The notes below the pieces were generated by a model. That model had not been told where the DNA came from. It did not search any database and saw nothing but the letters and a program-made list of their open reading frames with translations. Below are positions 43,466 to 52,749 of a stretch of 64,000 nt of DNA, piece after piece. Position 1 is the first letter of the stretch, and each line of letters opens with the position of its first letter. The position numbers and the translations under genes are program-made. Origin of the DNA: Rhynchonema sp. JSB1_4 (taxonomy: Eukaryota > Nematoda > Chromadorea > Monhysterida > Xyalidae); contig JASAMV010009218.1 of assembly GCA_030248065.1 (NCBI GenBank), positions 1 through 64,000 of the forward strand, read 5' to 3'.

Positions 43466-43850
43466 CAGTGCGGTTCCTGGGGCCTGGGGGGCAGTGGAGG
43501 GAGTCCCCAATGGTGCCCTACCCGCCCGCCTCGACCTGGTACACTACCCCCTACCCGCCCACTCTGGTTTGGTTGGTGCCCTACCCGCCCCGATTTTTTC
43601 CCTCAAAATGCCCATTTTGTGGTCAAAAATGCCCAAATTTGGGCTGAAAACCCTTAAAAGTGCAAACCCTTTGTAGCACAGAAAAATAGGCACCCGAAAA
43701 AAGCTTGTATGTACCCTACCTGCCCCGAAAAATCTCCCCCCTCCCTCCAAACCGAGTCCCCCCATAATTCCAGGTACACTACCTCCCACCCGCCCCGGAT
43801 TTTACCCCCTATGTACCGTATCCGCCCCGCCAAAGTAGCCACAGCACTGC
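43466..43850. mobile_element. hAT-like MITE E12 with CCCTACCCGCCC repeats
   Basis: Ends CAGTGCGGTTCCTGG / AGTAGCCACAGCACTG. Repeats of GGTACACTACCCCCTACCC and GTGCCCTACCCGCCC. AT core without a clear CpG palindrome. No clean target duplication, probably because neighbours are nested. Confidence 0.55.
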
Positions 43851-44104
43851 TGGGGGGTCGTCTGTTCCCCCTCCATGATGACAGAATGAACCTAACCTAC
43901 TGTTATTGGAACTTGAGCAGAGGTTCTGATGTAGATATGGTGTGATGGTGTCAGTCGGCGATCGGCGTCAGCCAACTTGATGATATGTATATATGTGCAT
44001 GCAAACAGCATTGCAGAAAACAGAATTGTGCATTCCAAAATGTGAAAAACGCCTCAAGTGGGCGGAAACAAACGACACTGATGTTTAGTGACACTTTCGA
44101 TGCC

Positions 44105-44200
44105 TTCCAAAAAAAACTGGGCAACCCCCTTTTTTTGCGGGTAAAAAACCGGCAACCCCTCTATTTTTTTCCGATGCCAAAAAATTTGGTACATATATTA
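44105..44200. repeat. GGCAACCCC repeat element
   Basis: Three copies of (A/C)CTGGGCAACCCCC / CCGGCAACCCC with AT-rich linkers. Related to TCGGCAACCCCCC at 42517. Probably another subterminal repeat. Confidence 0.5.
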
Positions 44201-44225
44201 TTTTGGCTCCCGTGAATGTCTGTTC

Positions 44226-44577
44226 TGGGACGAGGGGCGCCCCCGCGCCGGGCCGCGATTTTGGGCTTTGCCCGGGCCGGGCCGGGCCGGGCGGTTGGGC
44301 CGGCCGCCCCCCCTTACAATTATTCTTAAACATGCCACGACCACCCCCTCCAACACGACACACATTATAATTAATACACCTCCCCTTCCTCTTTTTAACC
44401 TTCATATACTACCTCCCTCCGCCCACACCTTACCTCCCGCCAACCCCTCCCTCCCCCACCCCCCCCCCCTTTTATATTTCTCTATACATAAAATTCAAAA
44501 AACAAAACAAAAATAACAAAATAAAATACTAATCGACCCCGGACGCCCCGCCCCCGGCGCCGCCGCCCCCCCCCCCC
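44226..44577. other. Left-arm-only 350-bp insert of aberrant composition
   Basis: Absent from the right arm, where the flanking sequences join directly near 51140. It starts and ends extremely GC-rich (GGGCCGGGCCGGGC and CGGCGCCGCCGCCC) and has a C+A-rich centre almost without G (44340-44540). Nothing coding. Origin unknown. Confidence 0.7.
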
Positions 44578-45214
44578 TGTGTAAGACACCTTATGTACAA
44601 CGTTTGTGGTTGAGTAGTATATGATGACGTAAAGCATTTTATGGAAGATCTGCACCTAAAAACACTCAATAATGACCAGTAACACCCTGACAGAACTCCA
44701 TTTTAAGGGTATTTTTTGGAACATTTTTTTAAATTTTGGGCAGCGAAAAAATACAGCCCCCCCAAAAAAATAGAGCCCCCAAAAATACAGCCCCCCAGCC
44801 CCCCTTTTTTAGGTTTCGGTCTCTCTCAAAACGAAGTCACGTCTGAACGAAAATACAGCCCTTTAACCCTTGTATTTTAGGCTTGGCTTAGGCTTAGGTA
44901 ATTAGCTCAATCTTCATTCTTCAGTACTGCCTTCTCCAAATCATTAGCTCTTCAAAACCGACTCTTTTCCCCCTCCGTCAACCGTTTTCTCTTTCTTTCG
45001 ACGAACTTTCAAAAAAAAGTTATTTCGCGCCTGACCGCATTTTGTAGGTTCCTGGGACGAAGTAGATGACGGGCTCACGGACACATGACCGACACAGGAT
45101 TTGCCTGCAATATCAAGGGCGCCAATATATCTGAAACATTGACGCTTTGGTCTCTTGCAATTTGACAAGTTTCCCCACGCCGCACTGAAGGAGGTTCGGT
45201 ATCATTACGCTCCA

Positions 45215-45400
45215 GTGCTCACTAGGGTCCAGCGCGCATTAGCGTCCCGTGTTAGACTTGGCTCCATCAGCGTTAGGGTCGATAGCATTAGGGTCCACCT
45301 CTTAGTATGGTCCATAGCATTGGCGTGCACCTGACAAAGGTGTAGCACTACAGTCCACTGAGCATTAGACTCCATACCATTAGGCTCCGCGCGACAAAGA
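45215..45400. repeat. Degenerate CATTAGNGTCCA minisatellite
   Basis: About eight imperfect units such as AGCATTAGGGTCCAC and AGCATTAGACTCCAT. Mirrored at about 50225-50430. Both sides leave long open frames of low information content; no protein is claimed. Confidence 0.65.
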
Positions 45401-45964
45401 TGCACGAGCATCCTCAAATATTTCTGGAAGAAAACACGGCAGCGGGAGTGCCAACATGACAACTGCAAACCACTCCACACTAGCGAGATAAGAGATAAGC
45501 CAAAACAAAACAACTACAATCCAAATATAGCCATCGTTAAAACTTCAGTGCATTGGGTGTGCTTGTGGCACGCATAACGCTTTGCGCTTCCAAACCCACT
45601 GTATAAACTTCAGTATCAAATCTTGTGCCGACTTAAGTATGAGTTATCCGGTTTCCCGCTTTAAAAAGCCGTATTCTGCTGTACGGTATACGCAAGCTTA
45701 AACAATGTTTGACACAACAACACAGCCTTACCATACCACCAATCCGTGGCACGGTACGGTGAAGGTTGGGGGTGGGGTGGGATTCTATTAGAGGGGAAAT
45801 TGCGCAGTCCTGATCGCTTTTCAAACTCCACAGGTGTTTAGACAGTCGTGTGGGCATCATGAAAGTCAAATCACTTGGTACAAACTCTCAAACGTGTACC
45901 CAGGAGAAGCAGTTTAAAGGGAACAATCAGGATGAAAATTCAGCGCGGACCGGCCGAATTTCTA

Positions 45965-46239
45965 TCGGTCGCACAATGACCATATAAGAATTCATCAAAT
46001 CAATCCTGATTTTCACGTTCAGTCACTCTAAACCACTGTGCTATTTGTGATTCTCGCAAAACATGTTCAGCTGAAAATAATCTGGCAGAGCACCCACGTT
46101 GCTGTGGGTTTGACACATTTTGGTGACTGCATGATTTGTGTGTGATCGCGCAACGCAACGTCACTGCCCCGTCACTTTCCTGCTTTGCGATTCAGGAAAA
46201 AAACATTGACCAATTCTTATAAAGTCATTGTGCGACCAA
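45965..46239. mobile_element. Tc1/mariner-like MITE, left-arm copy
   Basis: Ends TCGGTCGCACAATGAC / GTCATTGTGCGACCAA. Same family as 1381-1655; its mirror partner is 49389-49665. Confidence 0.8.
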
Positions 46240-46417
46240 TACCTGCGCATTCAGGCAAACTGCCTGATCAAAAAGCTGTCAAGGCGATAGAATGTTTCGC
46301 ATGATTCTTGAAACTCACTAACTATAGAATTTCGCTTTTCTTTATATTTCGAATTTCGACGAATTGTTCCAGCGTGACAAGCAGAGCATGAAACATTTAG
46401 CAGACACGCTGGGGGAC

Positions 46418-46631
46418 GCATTTTGGGAAAAGCTAGTCCAGTTTCAAAAATTGACTTCCCTTTTTCTCAGGCTTAGGCTTGGGCTTAGGCTTAGGCTTAG
46501 GTTTAGGCTTACTTTTAGGCTTAGGCTTAGGCTTAGGCCATACCTTGAGCCAACCCGTGCCTTCTATCGCGAAATCGAAAATTCGCGTTTTCTCCATGTC
46601 AAGGCAACTGGACTAGCTTTTCCCAACATGC
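46418..46631. mobile_element. TIR element carrying TTAGGC-like telomeric repeats (T1)
   Basis: Ends GCATTTTGGGAAAAGCTAG / CTAGCTTTTCCCAACATG enclose a run of (TTAGGC)-type units (46470-46540) and a subterminal block GCCTTCTATCGCGAAATCG. Not at a chromosome end; the repeat is interstitial. Confidence 0.75.
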
Positions 46632-47641
46632 CCTAGCCCGCACCGCCCACACAGCCCACAGCCCGCACCGCCCCAGTCCTATTCAGCCCGCACCCCACTT
46701 CAGCCCCAGTCCTATTCAGCCCGCACCCGCCACAGCCCCACTCCCAGTTTTAGTTTTGTTTAACTTGACCGACCGATCGCAATGGACGCGGTTGATGGAG
46801 GACGCACGGACGCACGCTGGACGCACCAAATTCCTGAAGATTCAAGCGCGACAATTTCAATGAAAAGTTAGGTGGAAGAGCGGGTCGAAACAGCACATTT
46901 CACCTCACTTGAATCGAAATATTGCCGAATTATGTAACCCTACTGATTATTCAATATTCTTTAGATGCACGATACATGCAATTGAAGTAATATCTGGAGA
47001 GCGACGGACTCTATTCATGCAGTGATGATTATTTTTAGCGAATCGTCACAATGCACGCTTAAACGTACGCATTCTGGTTGCTTCGGTGAACCGATTGGTC
47101 ACGATACCTCTGTTGTAGAAAGGAGAGAAGTGTGTCCTCTAGTGACGGAGTAATTGGCATCATCCAATCGTTTTCTGAGTTCGGAAGGACGATTCTGGTG
47201 TTTTGTCGAAGCATCCCCTGCATCCCCTTGAAACTTACCCATGTAATATGTAAAAAATTGGCTCTTATTGTGAGTGATTTTCTACTTTGCACAATTGCAA
47301 TGTATTATTGGTGTGATTAATTTCCACGAATCGAATGCATTCATGATATTCATGCAGTGATCTATCTTACGTGCATCATCTACTGTTGGTTTCGGCATTA
47401 CAATGAATTTTGAAATAAAATTTCAGACTGTGCTAGGTCTTGGGTTCTGTAACACGACAGACAACTAAAAAGAGTGAGGATTGGTAAAAATGCGTCGTGA
47501 TATCCACAAAAACGGTACAAAAACCACGTCATAGTGGCTTCAATTTTGTCGCTAATGAAACATCATTTTCATTGATTCACTTTGTTACGGTCGGACAAAA
47601 TTCCTGAAGAGTGAGTTTGCTTCAACTTGAGCGAATAGGTA

Positions 47642-47916
47642 TTGGTAGCACAATGGCTATATAAGAATTCATCAAAATCAATCCTGATTTTCACGTTCAG
47701 TCACTCTTAACTACTGTGCTATTTGTGATTCTCACAAAACATTTTCAGCTGAAAATAATCTAGCAGATCAACCACGTTGCCGCAGGTCTGAAACATTCTC
47801 TTTACTACATGTTTTGTGTGCGATCACGCAACGCAACGTCATTGCCCCGTCACTTTCCCTCTTTACGATTCAGGAAAAAAAGTTGACCAATTCTTATAAA
47901 GTCATTGTGCGACCAA
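47642..47916. mobile_element. Tc1/mariner-like MITE in the spacer, TA target
   Basis: Ends TTGGTAGCACAATGGC / GTCATTGTGCGACCAA with TA on both sides. Abuts the TTAGGC element at 47919. Confidence 0.8.
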
Positions 47917-47918
47917 TA

Positions 47919-48378
47919 GCATGTTGGGAAAAGCTAGTCCAGTTGCCTTGACAGAGAGAAAACGCGAATTTTCGATTTCGCGATAGAAGGCACGAGTTGG
48001 CTCAAGGTTTGGCCTAAGCCTAAAAGTAAGCCTAATAGTAAGCCTAAACCAAAGCCTAAGCCCAAGCCTAATTATAAAAATGGAAAGTTGTGACAGATTA
48101 ATATTATCTATTAGTAGAAGACACTATAAAAGGTGAGAGCTTGATGAAGGCAGCAATGAAAAGGAAAAAACAGAGAAATAAATGAAGGCAAAAAAGCGAG
48201 CAAGAGCAAATTTAAAAAATTGCGCAAAAATAAAAACTTTTTTCGCAAAATACCAAATAAACTAAAAACCTAGCCCCATAAAAAGCAGAGAAAAAACGAG
48301 TTCCTGGAGAATCCTAAGCCTGAGAAAAAGGGAAGTCAATTTTGAAAGTTGAAACTGGACTAGCTTTTCCCAAAATGC
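47919..48378. mobile_element. TIR element carrying CCTAAG repeats (T2), 460 bp
   Basis: Ends GCATGTTGGGAAAAGCTAG / CTAGCTTTTCCCAAAATGC. CCTAAG-type units at 48013-48070; about 250 bp more internal AT-rich sequence than T1 and T3, so possibly nearer the parental element. No coding sequence. Confidence 0.75.
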
Positions 48379-48529
48379 GGCTGAATAGGACTGGACTGGG
48401 ACTGGGGCTGAAGTGGGTGCGGGCTAAGATTATGAAGAGGAGTTAAAAATCTTTGGAAAATCATCCACGCCTATAAAAGGCAGAAAACGGCGTTTTGAGG
48501 CCAGCCGCTTCAGATTACGTTTAAGCCCA

Positions 48530-48615
48530 AGCCCAAGAAGCCTAGGCGTAGGCCTAAGCCTAAGCCTAAGCCTAGGCCTAGAAGCCAAAGCCTAAGCCCA
48601 AGCCTAGGCTAAGCT
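48530..48615. repeat. Interstitial (CCTAAG)n telomere-like run
   Basis: Degenerate CCTAAGCCTAAGCCTAAG with CCTAGG variants. Its reverse complement is TTAGGC. Confidence 0.75.
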
Positions 48616-48752
48616 CAGAAAACAAACAAAAAATGATAGCTATGTTTTGACATCCCAACCCCGTTTTCCCTGTTATAAACACTATTTCTCATCTTTTTGT
48701 GCATGTATAAATTAGTTTTAACCAAAAAAGCCAAAAAAAACAAAAAATTTCA

Positions 48753-48816
48753 CCGGCGCCGGCGGGACTCGGTCCCACAGGCACGTCCAACGCCTTCGCC
48801 CTGAGCTAGCGACCGC
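48753..48816 (-). ncRNA. tRNA-like sequence (possible SINE head or degenerate tRNA)
   Basis: On the minus strand, TAGCTCAGGGCGAAGGCG resembles a pol III A box. AGGCG-TTGGACG-TGCCT can form an anticodon arm with loop anticodon GGA, and GTGGG-ACCGAGT-CCCGC a T arm like a B box. The acceptor stem pairs poorly and a T-run follows. A working tRNA is unlikely; a tRNA-derived repeat is more plausible. Confidence 0.3.
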
Positions 48817-49020
48817 ACACACTGCCGCCTAGCCGCTGCTACTTATATCTAGCGCTGCTGCTGTCTAATACACACACGTGTATTAATTAATGCACACACA
48901 GCCAGCTGCGTGTAACGGTTAAACCTGATGATCAAGGGCACCTGGATGATTTTCCAAAGATTTTTATCTCCTAATAAGATAATGTGCGGGCTGTGGGCTG
49001 TGTGGGCGGTGCGGGCTAGG

Positions 49021-49222
49021 GCATGTTGGGAAAAGCTAGTCCAGTTGCCTTGACATGGAGAAAACGCGATTTTCGATTTCGCGATAGAAGGCACGGGTTG
49101 GCTCAGGTAGGCCTAGCCTAGCCTAGCCTAAAAGTAAGCCTAAACCTAAGCCTAAGCCCAAGCCTAAGCCTGAGAAAAAGGGAAGTCAATTTTTGAAACT
49201 GGACTAGCTTTTCCCAAAATGC
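49021..49222. mobile_element. TIR element carrying CCTAAG repeats (T3), mirror of T1
   Basis: Right-arm partner of 46418-46631, with the same ends and subterminal block and a slightly different number of repeat units. Confidence 0.75.
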
Positions 49223-49388
49223 GTCCCCCAGCGTGTCTGCTAAATGCTTGTCACGCTGGAACAATTCGTCGAAATTCGAAATATAAAGAAAAGCGAAATT
49301 CTATAGTTAGTGAGTTTCAAGAATCATGCGAAACATTCTATCGCCTTGACAGCTTTTTGATCAGGCAGTTTGCCTGAATGCGCAGGTA

Positions 49389-49665
49389 TTGGTCGCACAA
49401 TGACTTTATAAGAATTGGTCAATGTTTTTTTCCTGAATCGTAAAGCAGGAAAGTGACGGGGCAGTGACGTTGCGTTGCGCGATCACACACAAATCATGCA
49501 GTCACCAAAATGTGTCAAACCCACAGCAACGTGGGTGCTCTGCCAGATTCTTTTCAGCTGAACATGTTTTGCGAGAATCACAAATAGCACAGTGGTTTAG
49601 AGAGTGACTGAACGTGAAAATCAGGATTGATTTGATGAATTCTTATATGGTCATTGTGCGACCGA
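49389..49665. mobile_element. Tc1/mariner-like MITE, right-arm copy
   Basis: Mirror of 45965-46239, ends TTGGTCGCACAATGAC / CATTGTGCGACCGA. Confidence 0.8.
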
Positions 49666-50656
49666 TAGAAATTCGGCCGGTCCGCGCTGAATTTTCATCC
49701 TGATTGTTCCCTTTAAACTGCTTCTCCTGGGTACACGTTTGAGAGTTTGTACCAAGTGATTTGACTTTCATGATGCCCACACGACTGTCTAAACACCTGT
49801 GGAGTTTGAAAAGCGATCAGGAATGCGCAATTTCCCCTCTAATAGAATCCCACCCCACCCCCAACCTTCACCGTACCGTGCCACGGATTGGTGGTATGGT
49901 AAGGCTGTGTTGTTGTGTCAAACATTGTTTAAGCTTGCGTATACCGTACAGCAGAATACGGCTTTTTAAAGCGGGAAACCGGATAACTCATACTTAAGTC
50001 GGCACAAGATTTGATACTGAAGTTTATACAGTGGGTTTGGAAGCGCAAAGCGTTATGCGTGCCATAAGCACACCCAATGCACTGAAGTTTTAACGATGGC
50101 TATATTTGGATTGTAGTTGTTTTGTTTTGGCTTATCTCTTATCTCGCTAGTGTGGAGTGGTTTGCAGTTGTCATGTTGGCACTCCCGCTGCCGTGTTTTC
50201 TTCCAGAAATATTTGAGGATGCTCGTGCATCTTTGTCGCGCGGAGCCTAATGGTATGGAGTCTAATGCTCAGTGGACTGTAGTGCTACACCTTTGTCAGG
50301 TGCACGCCAATGCTATGGACCATACTAAGAGGTGGACCCTAATGCTATCGACCCTAACGCTGATGGAGCCAAGTCTAACACGGGACGCTAATGCGCGCTG
50401 GACCCTAGTGAGCACTGGAGCGTAATGATACCGAACCTCCTTCAGTGCGGCGTGGGGAAACTTGTCAAATTGCAAGAGACCAAAGCGTCAATGTTTCAGA
50501 TATATTGGCGCCCTTGATATTGCAGGCAAATCCTGTGTCGGTCATGTGTCCGTGAGCCCGTCATCTACTTCGTCCCAGGAACCTACAAAATGCGGTCAGG
50601 CGCGAAATAACTTTTTTTTGAAAGTTCGTCGAAAGAAAGAGAAAACGGTTGACGGA

Positions 50657-50816
50657 GCATGTTGGGAAAAGCTAGTCCCGTCCCGTTGCCTTGACAGAGA
50701 GAAAACGCGAATTTTCGATTTCGCGATAGAAGGCACGGGTTGGCTCAAGGTTTGGCCTAAGCCTAAGCCTAAGCCTAATAGTAAGCCTAAGCCTAAGCCC
50801 AAGCCAAGCCAGAAAA
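50657..50816. mobile_element. TTAGGC-type element present only in the right arm (T4, one end lost)
   Basis: Begins GCATGTTGGGAAAAGCTAGTCC, contains GCGATAGAAGGCACGGGTTG and CCTAAG units, and ends without the second terminal repeat near AAGCCAGAAAAAAG. The mirror position in the left arm (about 44890-44980) has different sequence with only a short TTAGGC run. Confidence 0.7.
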
Positions 50817-51907
50817 AAGTCAATTAAAACTAGAAAATACTGAAAATGAAGATTGACTAATTACCGTAAAACCTAAAATACAAGGGGGGCTGTATTTTTT
50901 CACTGACCCCTTTTAGGGGGGCTGTATTTTTGGGGGCTCTATTTTTTTGGGGGGGGGCTGTATTTTTTCGCTGCCCAAAATTTAAAAAAATGTTCCAAAA
51001 AATACCCTTAAAATGGAGTTCTGTCAGGGTGAGGGTGTTACTGGTCATTATTGAGTGTTTTTAGGTGCAGATCTTCCATAAAATGCTTTACGTCATCATA
51101 TACTACTCAACCACAAACGTTGTACATAAGGTGTCTTACACAAGAACAGACATTCACGGGAGCCAAAATAATAAATATGTACCAAATTTTTTGGCATCGG
51201 AAAAAAATAGAGGGGTTGCCGGTTTTTTACCCGCAAAAAAAGGGGGTTGCCCAGTTTTTTTTGGAAGGCATCGAAAGTGTCACTAAACATCAGTGTCGTT
51301 TGTTTCCGCCCACTTGAGGCGTTTTTCACATTTTGGAATGCACAATTCTGTTTTCTGCAATGCTGTTTGCATGCACATATATACATATCATCAAGTTGGC
51401 TGACGCCGATCGCCGACTGACACCATCACACCATATCTACATCAGAACCTCTGCTCAAGTTCCAATAACAGTAGGTTCATTCTGTCATCATGGAGGGGGA
51501 ACAGACGACCCCCCAGCAGTGCTGTGGCTACTTTGGCGGGGCGGATACGGTACATAGGGGGTAAAATCCGGGGCGGGTGGGAGGTAGTGTACCTGGAATT
51601 ATGGGGGGACTCGGTTTGGAGGGAGGGGGGAGATTTTTCGGGGCAGGTAGGGTACATACAAGCTTTTTTCGGGTGCCTATTTTTCTGTGCTACAAAGGGT
51701 TTGCACTTTTAAGGGTTTTCAGCCCAAATTTGGGCATTTTTGACCACAAAATGGGCATTTTGAGGGAAAAAATCGGGGCGGGTAGGGCACCAACCAAACC
51801 AGAGTGGGCGGGTAGGGGGTAGTGTACCAGGTCGAGGCGGGCGGGTAGGGCACCATTGGGGACTCCCTCCACTGCCCCCCAGGCCCCAGGAACTGCACTG
51901 AGTGGAA

Positions 51908-52239
51908 CAGTGGTGTAGCTACCCAGGCGGGCACCGCAACCTACTGCACCACCAAAAATGTGGGGCGGCAACCTACCTACTGTACCGCTCGAGCTAGTTG
52001 GGGGAACAAATTTTTTTAGGTCGAAATATTGATCAAAATGTACTCTGAAACGCTAATTTCGCCTATTTGTCGCCTATTTGAAGTGAAAAATACCGATTTT
52101 ATGCTGTTTTGGGCCAAAAACCGCAACCCACTGAACCAGCCGGGGGGCGGCGACCTACCACCTGTACCAGGATGGAGCGTCAACCTACCTACCTACTATA
52201 CCTAGGGGGGCTCCCCCCACTCCCCTAACTACACCAGTG
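51908..52239. mobile_element. hAT-like MITE E11, right arm, TSD GAGTGGAA
   Basis: Flanked by GAGTGGAA at 51900-51907 and 52240-52247. Ends CAGTGGTGTAGCTA / TAACTACACCAGTG. The CpG palindrome of the left copy is shortened here. Confidence 0.85.
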
Positions 52240-52390
52240 GAGTGGAATATGATGCACATGATACACGCTAAAGGGATCGGGGAGGTGTGCCCCACCACCC
52301 CTGCACCTAAAGTACCTGCTGGCAGACGCACACTCATGACGCGTGTGGTGTTTGTCGGGGTCGGTCAACACACTGCAGCGGGGGTGACAG

Positions 52391-52749
52391 CAATGGTGTG
52401 GCTGGGGGGGGGGGTGGGGGGGGCCCCCCCCCAAGGTACAGTAGGTAGGTTGCCGCCCCTCGCCTGGTACAGTAGGTAGGTTGCCGCCCCTCCCCTGGTA
52501 CAGTAGGTAGGTTGCCGCCCCACCTAACTTTTCACCCAAAACATTCATTTTTGGCTTAAAATTGCATAAAATTAGCATATTTGTCTGCAAATAGGCGAAA
52601 AATCGCGTGCTGCGCGCGAAATTAGTGTTTTAGGCCACATTTTCTTCAGTATTTAGACATAAAAAATTTCGGTTTCCAGATGACCCCCCCCCCTAGCTCG
52701 GCTGGTACAGTAGGTAGGTTGCCGCCCCGCCTGGGTAGCTACACCACTG
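52391..52749. mobile_element. hAT-like MITE E10, right arm, TSD GGTGACAG
   Basis: Flanked by GGTGACAG at 52383-52390 and 52750-52757. Three GGTACAGTAGGTAGGTTGC units at one end and one at the other. Confidence 0.88.

Larger units (their letters stand above)
46665..48981. other. Spacer between the two arms
   Basis: 2.3 kb without a recognisable gene. It holds a C-rich CAGCCCGCACC repeat (46640-46740; an inverted echo is at 48379-48428), unique AT-rich sequence (46740-47640), a Tc1-like MITE, a TTAGGC element, and CCTAAG-rich and tRNA-like sequences. Open frames at 47059-47320 lack any family signature. Confidence 0.6.

Noticed and set aside
44944..45869. Protein genes in the mirrored frames at 45 kb and 50 kb
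   Set aside because: Open frames of 78-102 codons overlie a degenerate CATTAGNGTCCA minisatellite, with no domain or splice evidence; they are mirrored only because the arms are.
46470..46540. True chromosome end (telomere)
   Set aside because: The TTAGGC runs are short, degenerate, enclosed by terminal inverted repeats, and unique sequence continues on both sides.
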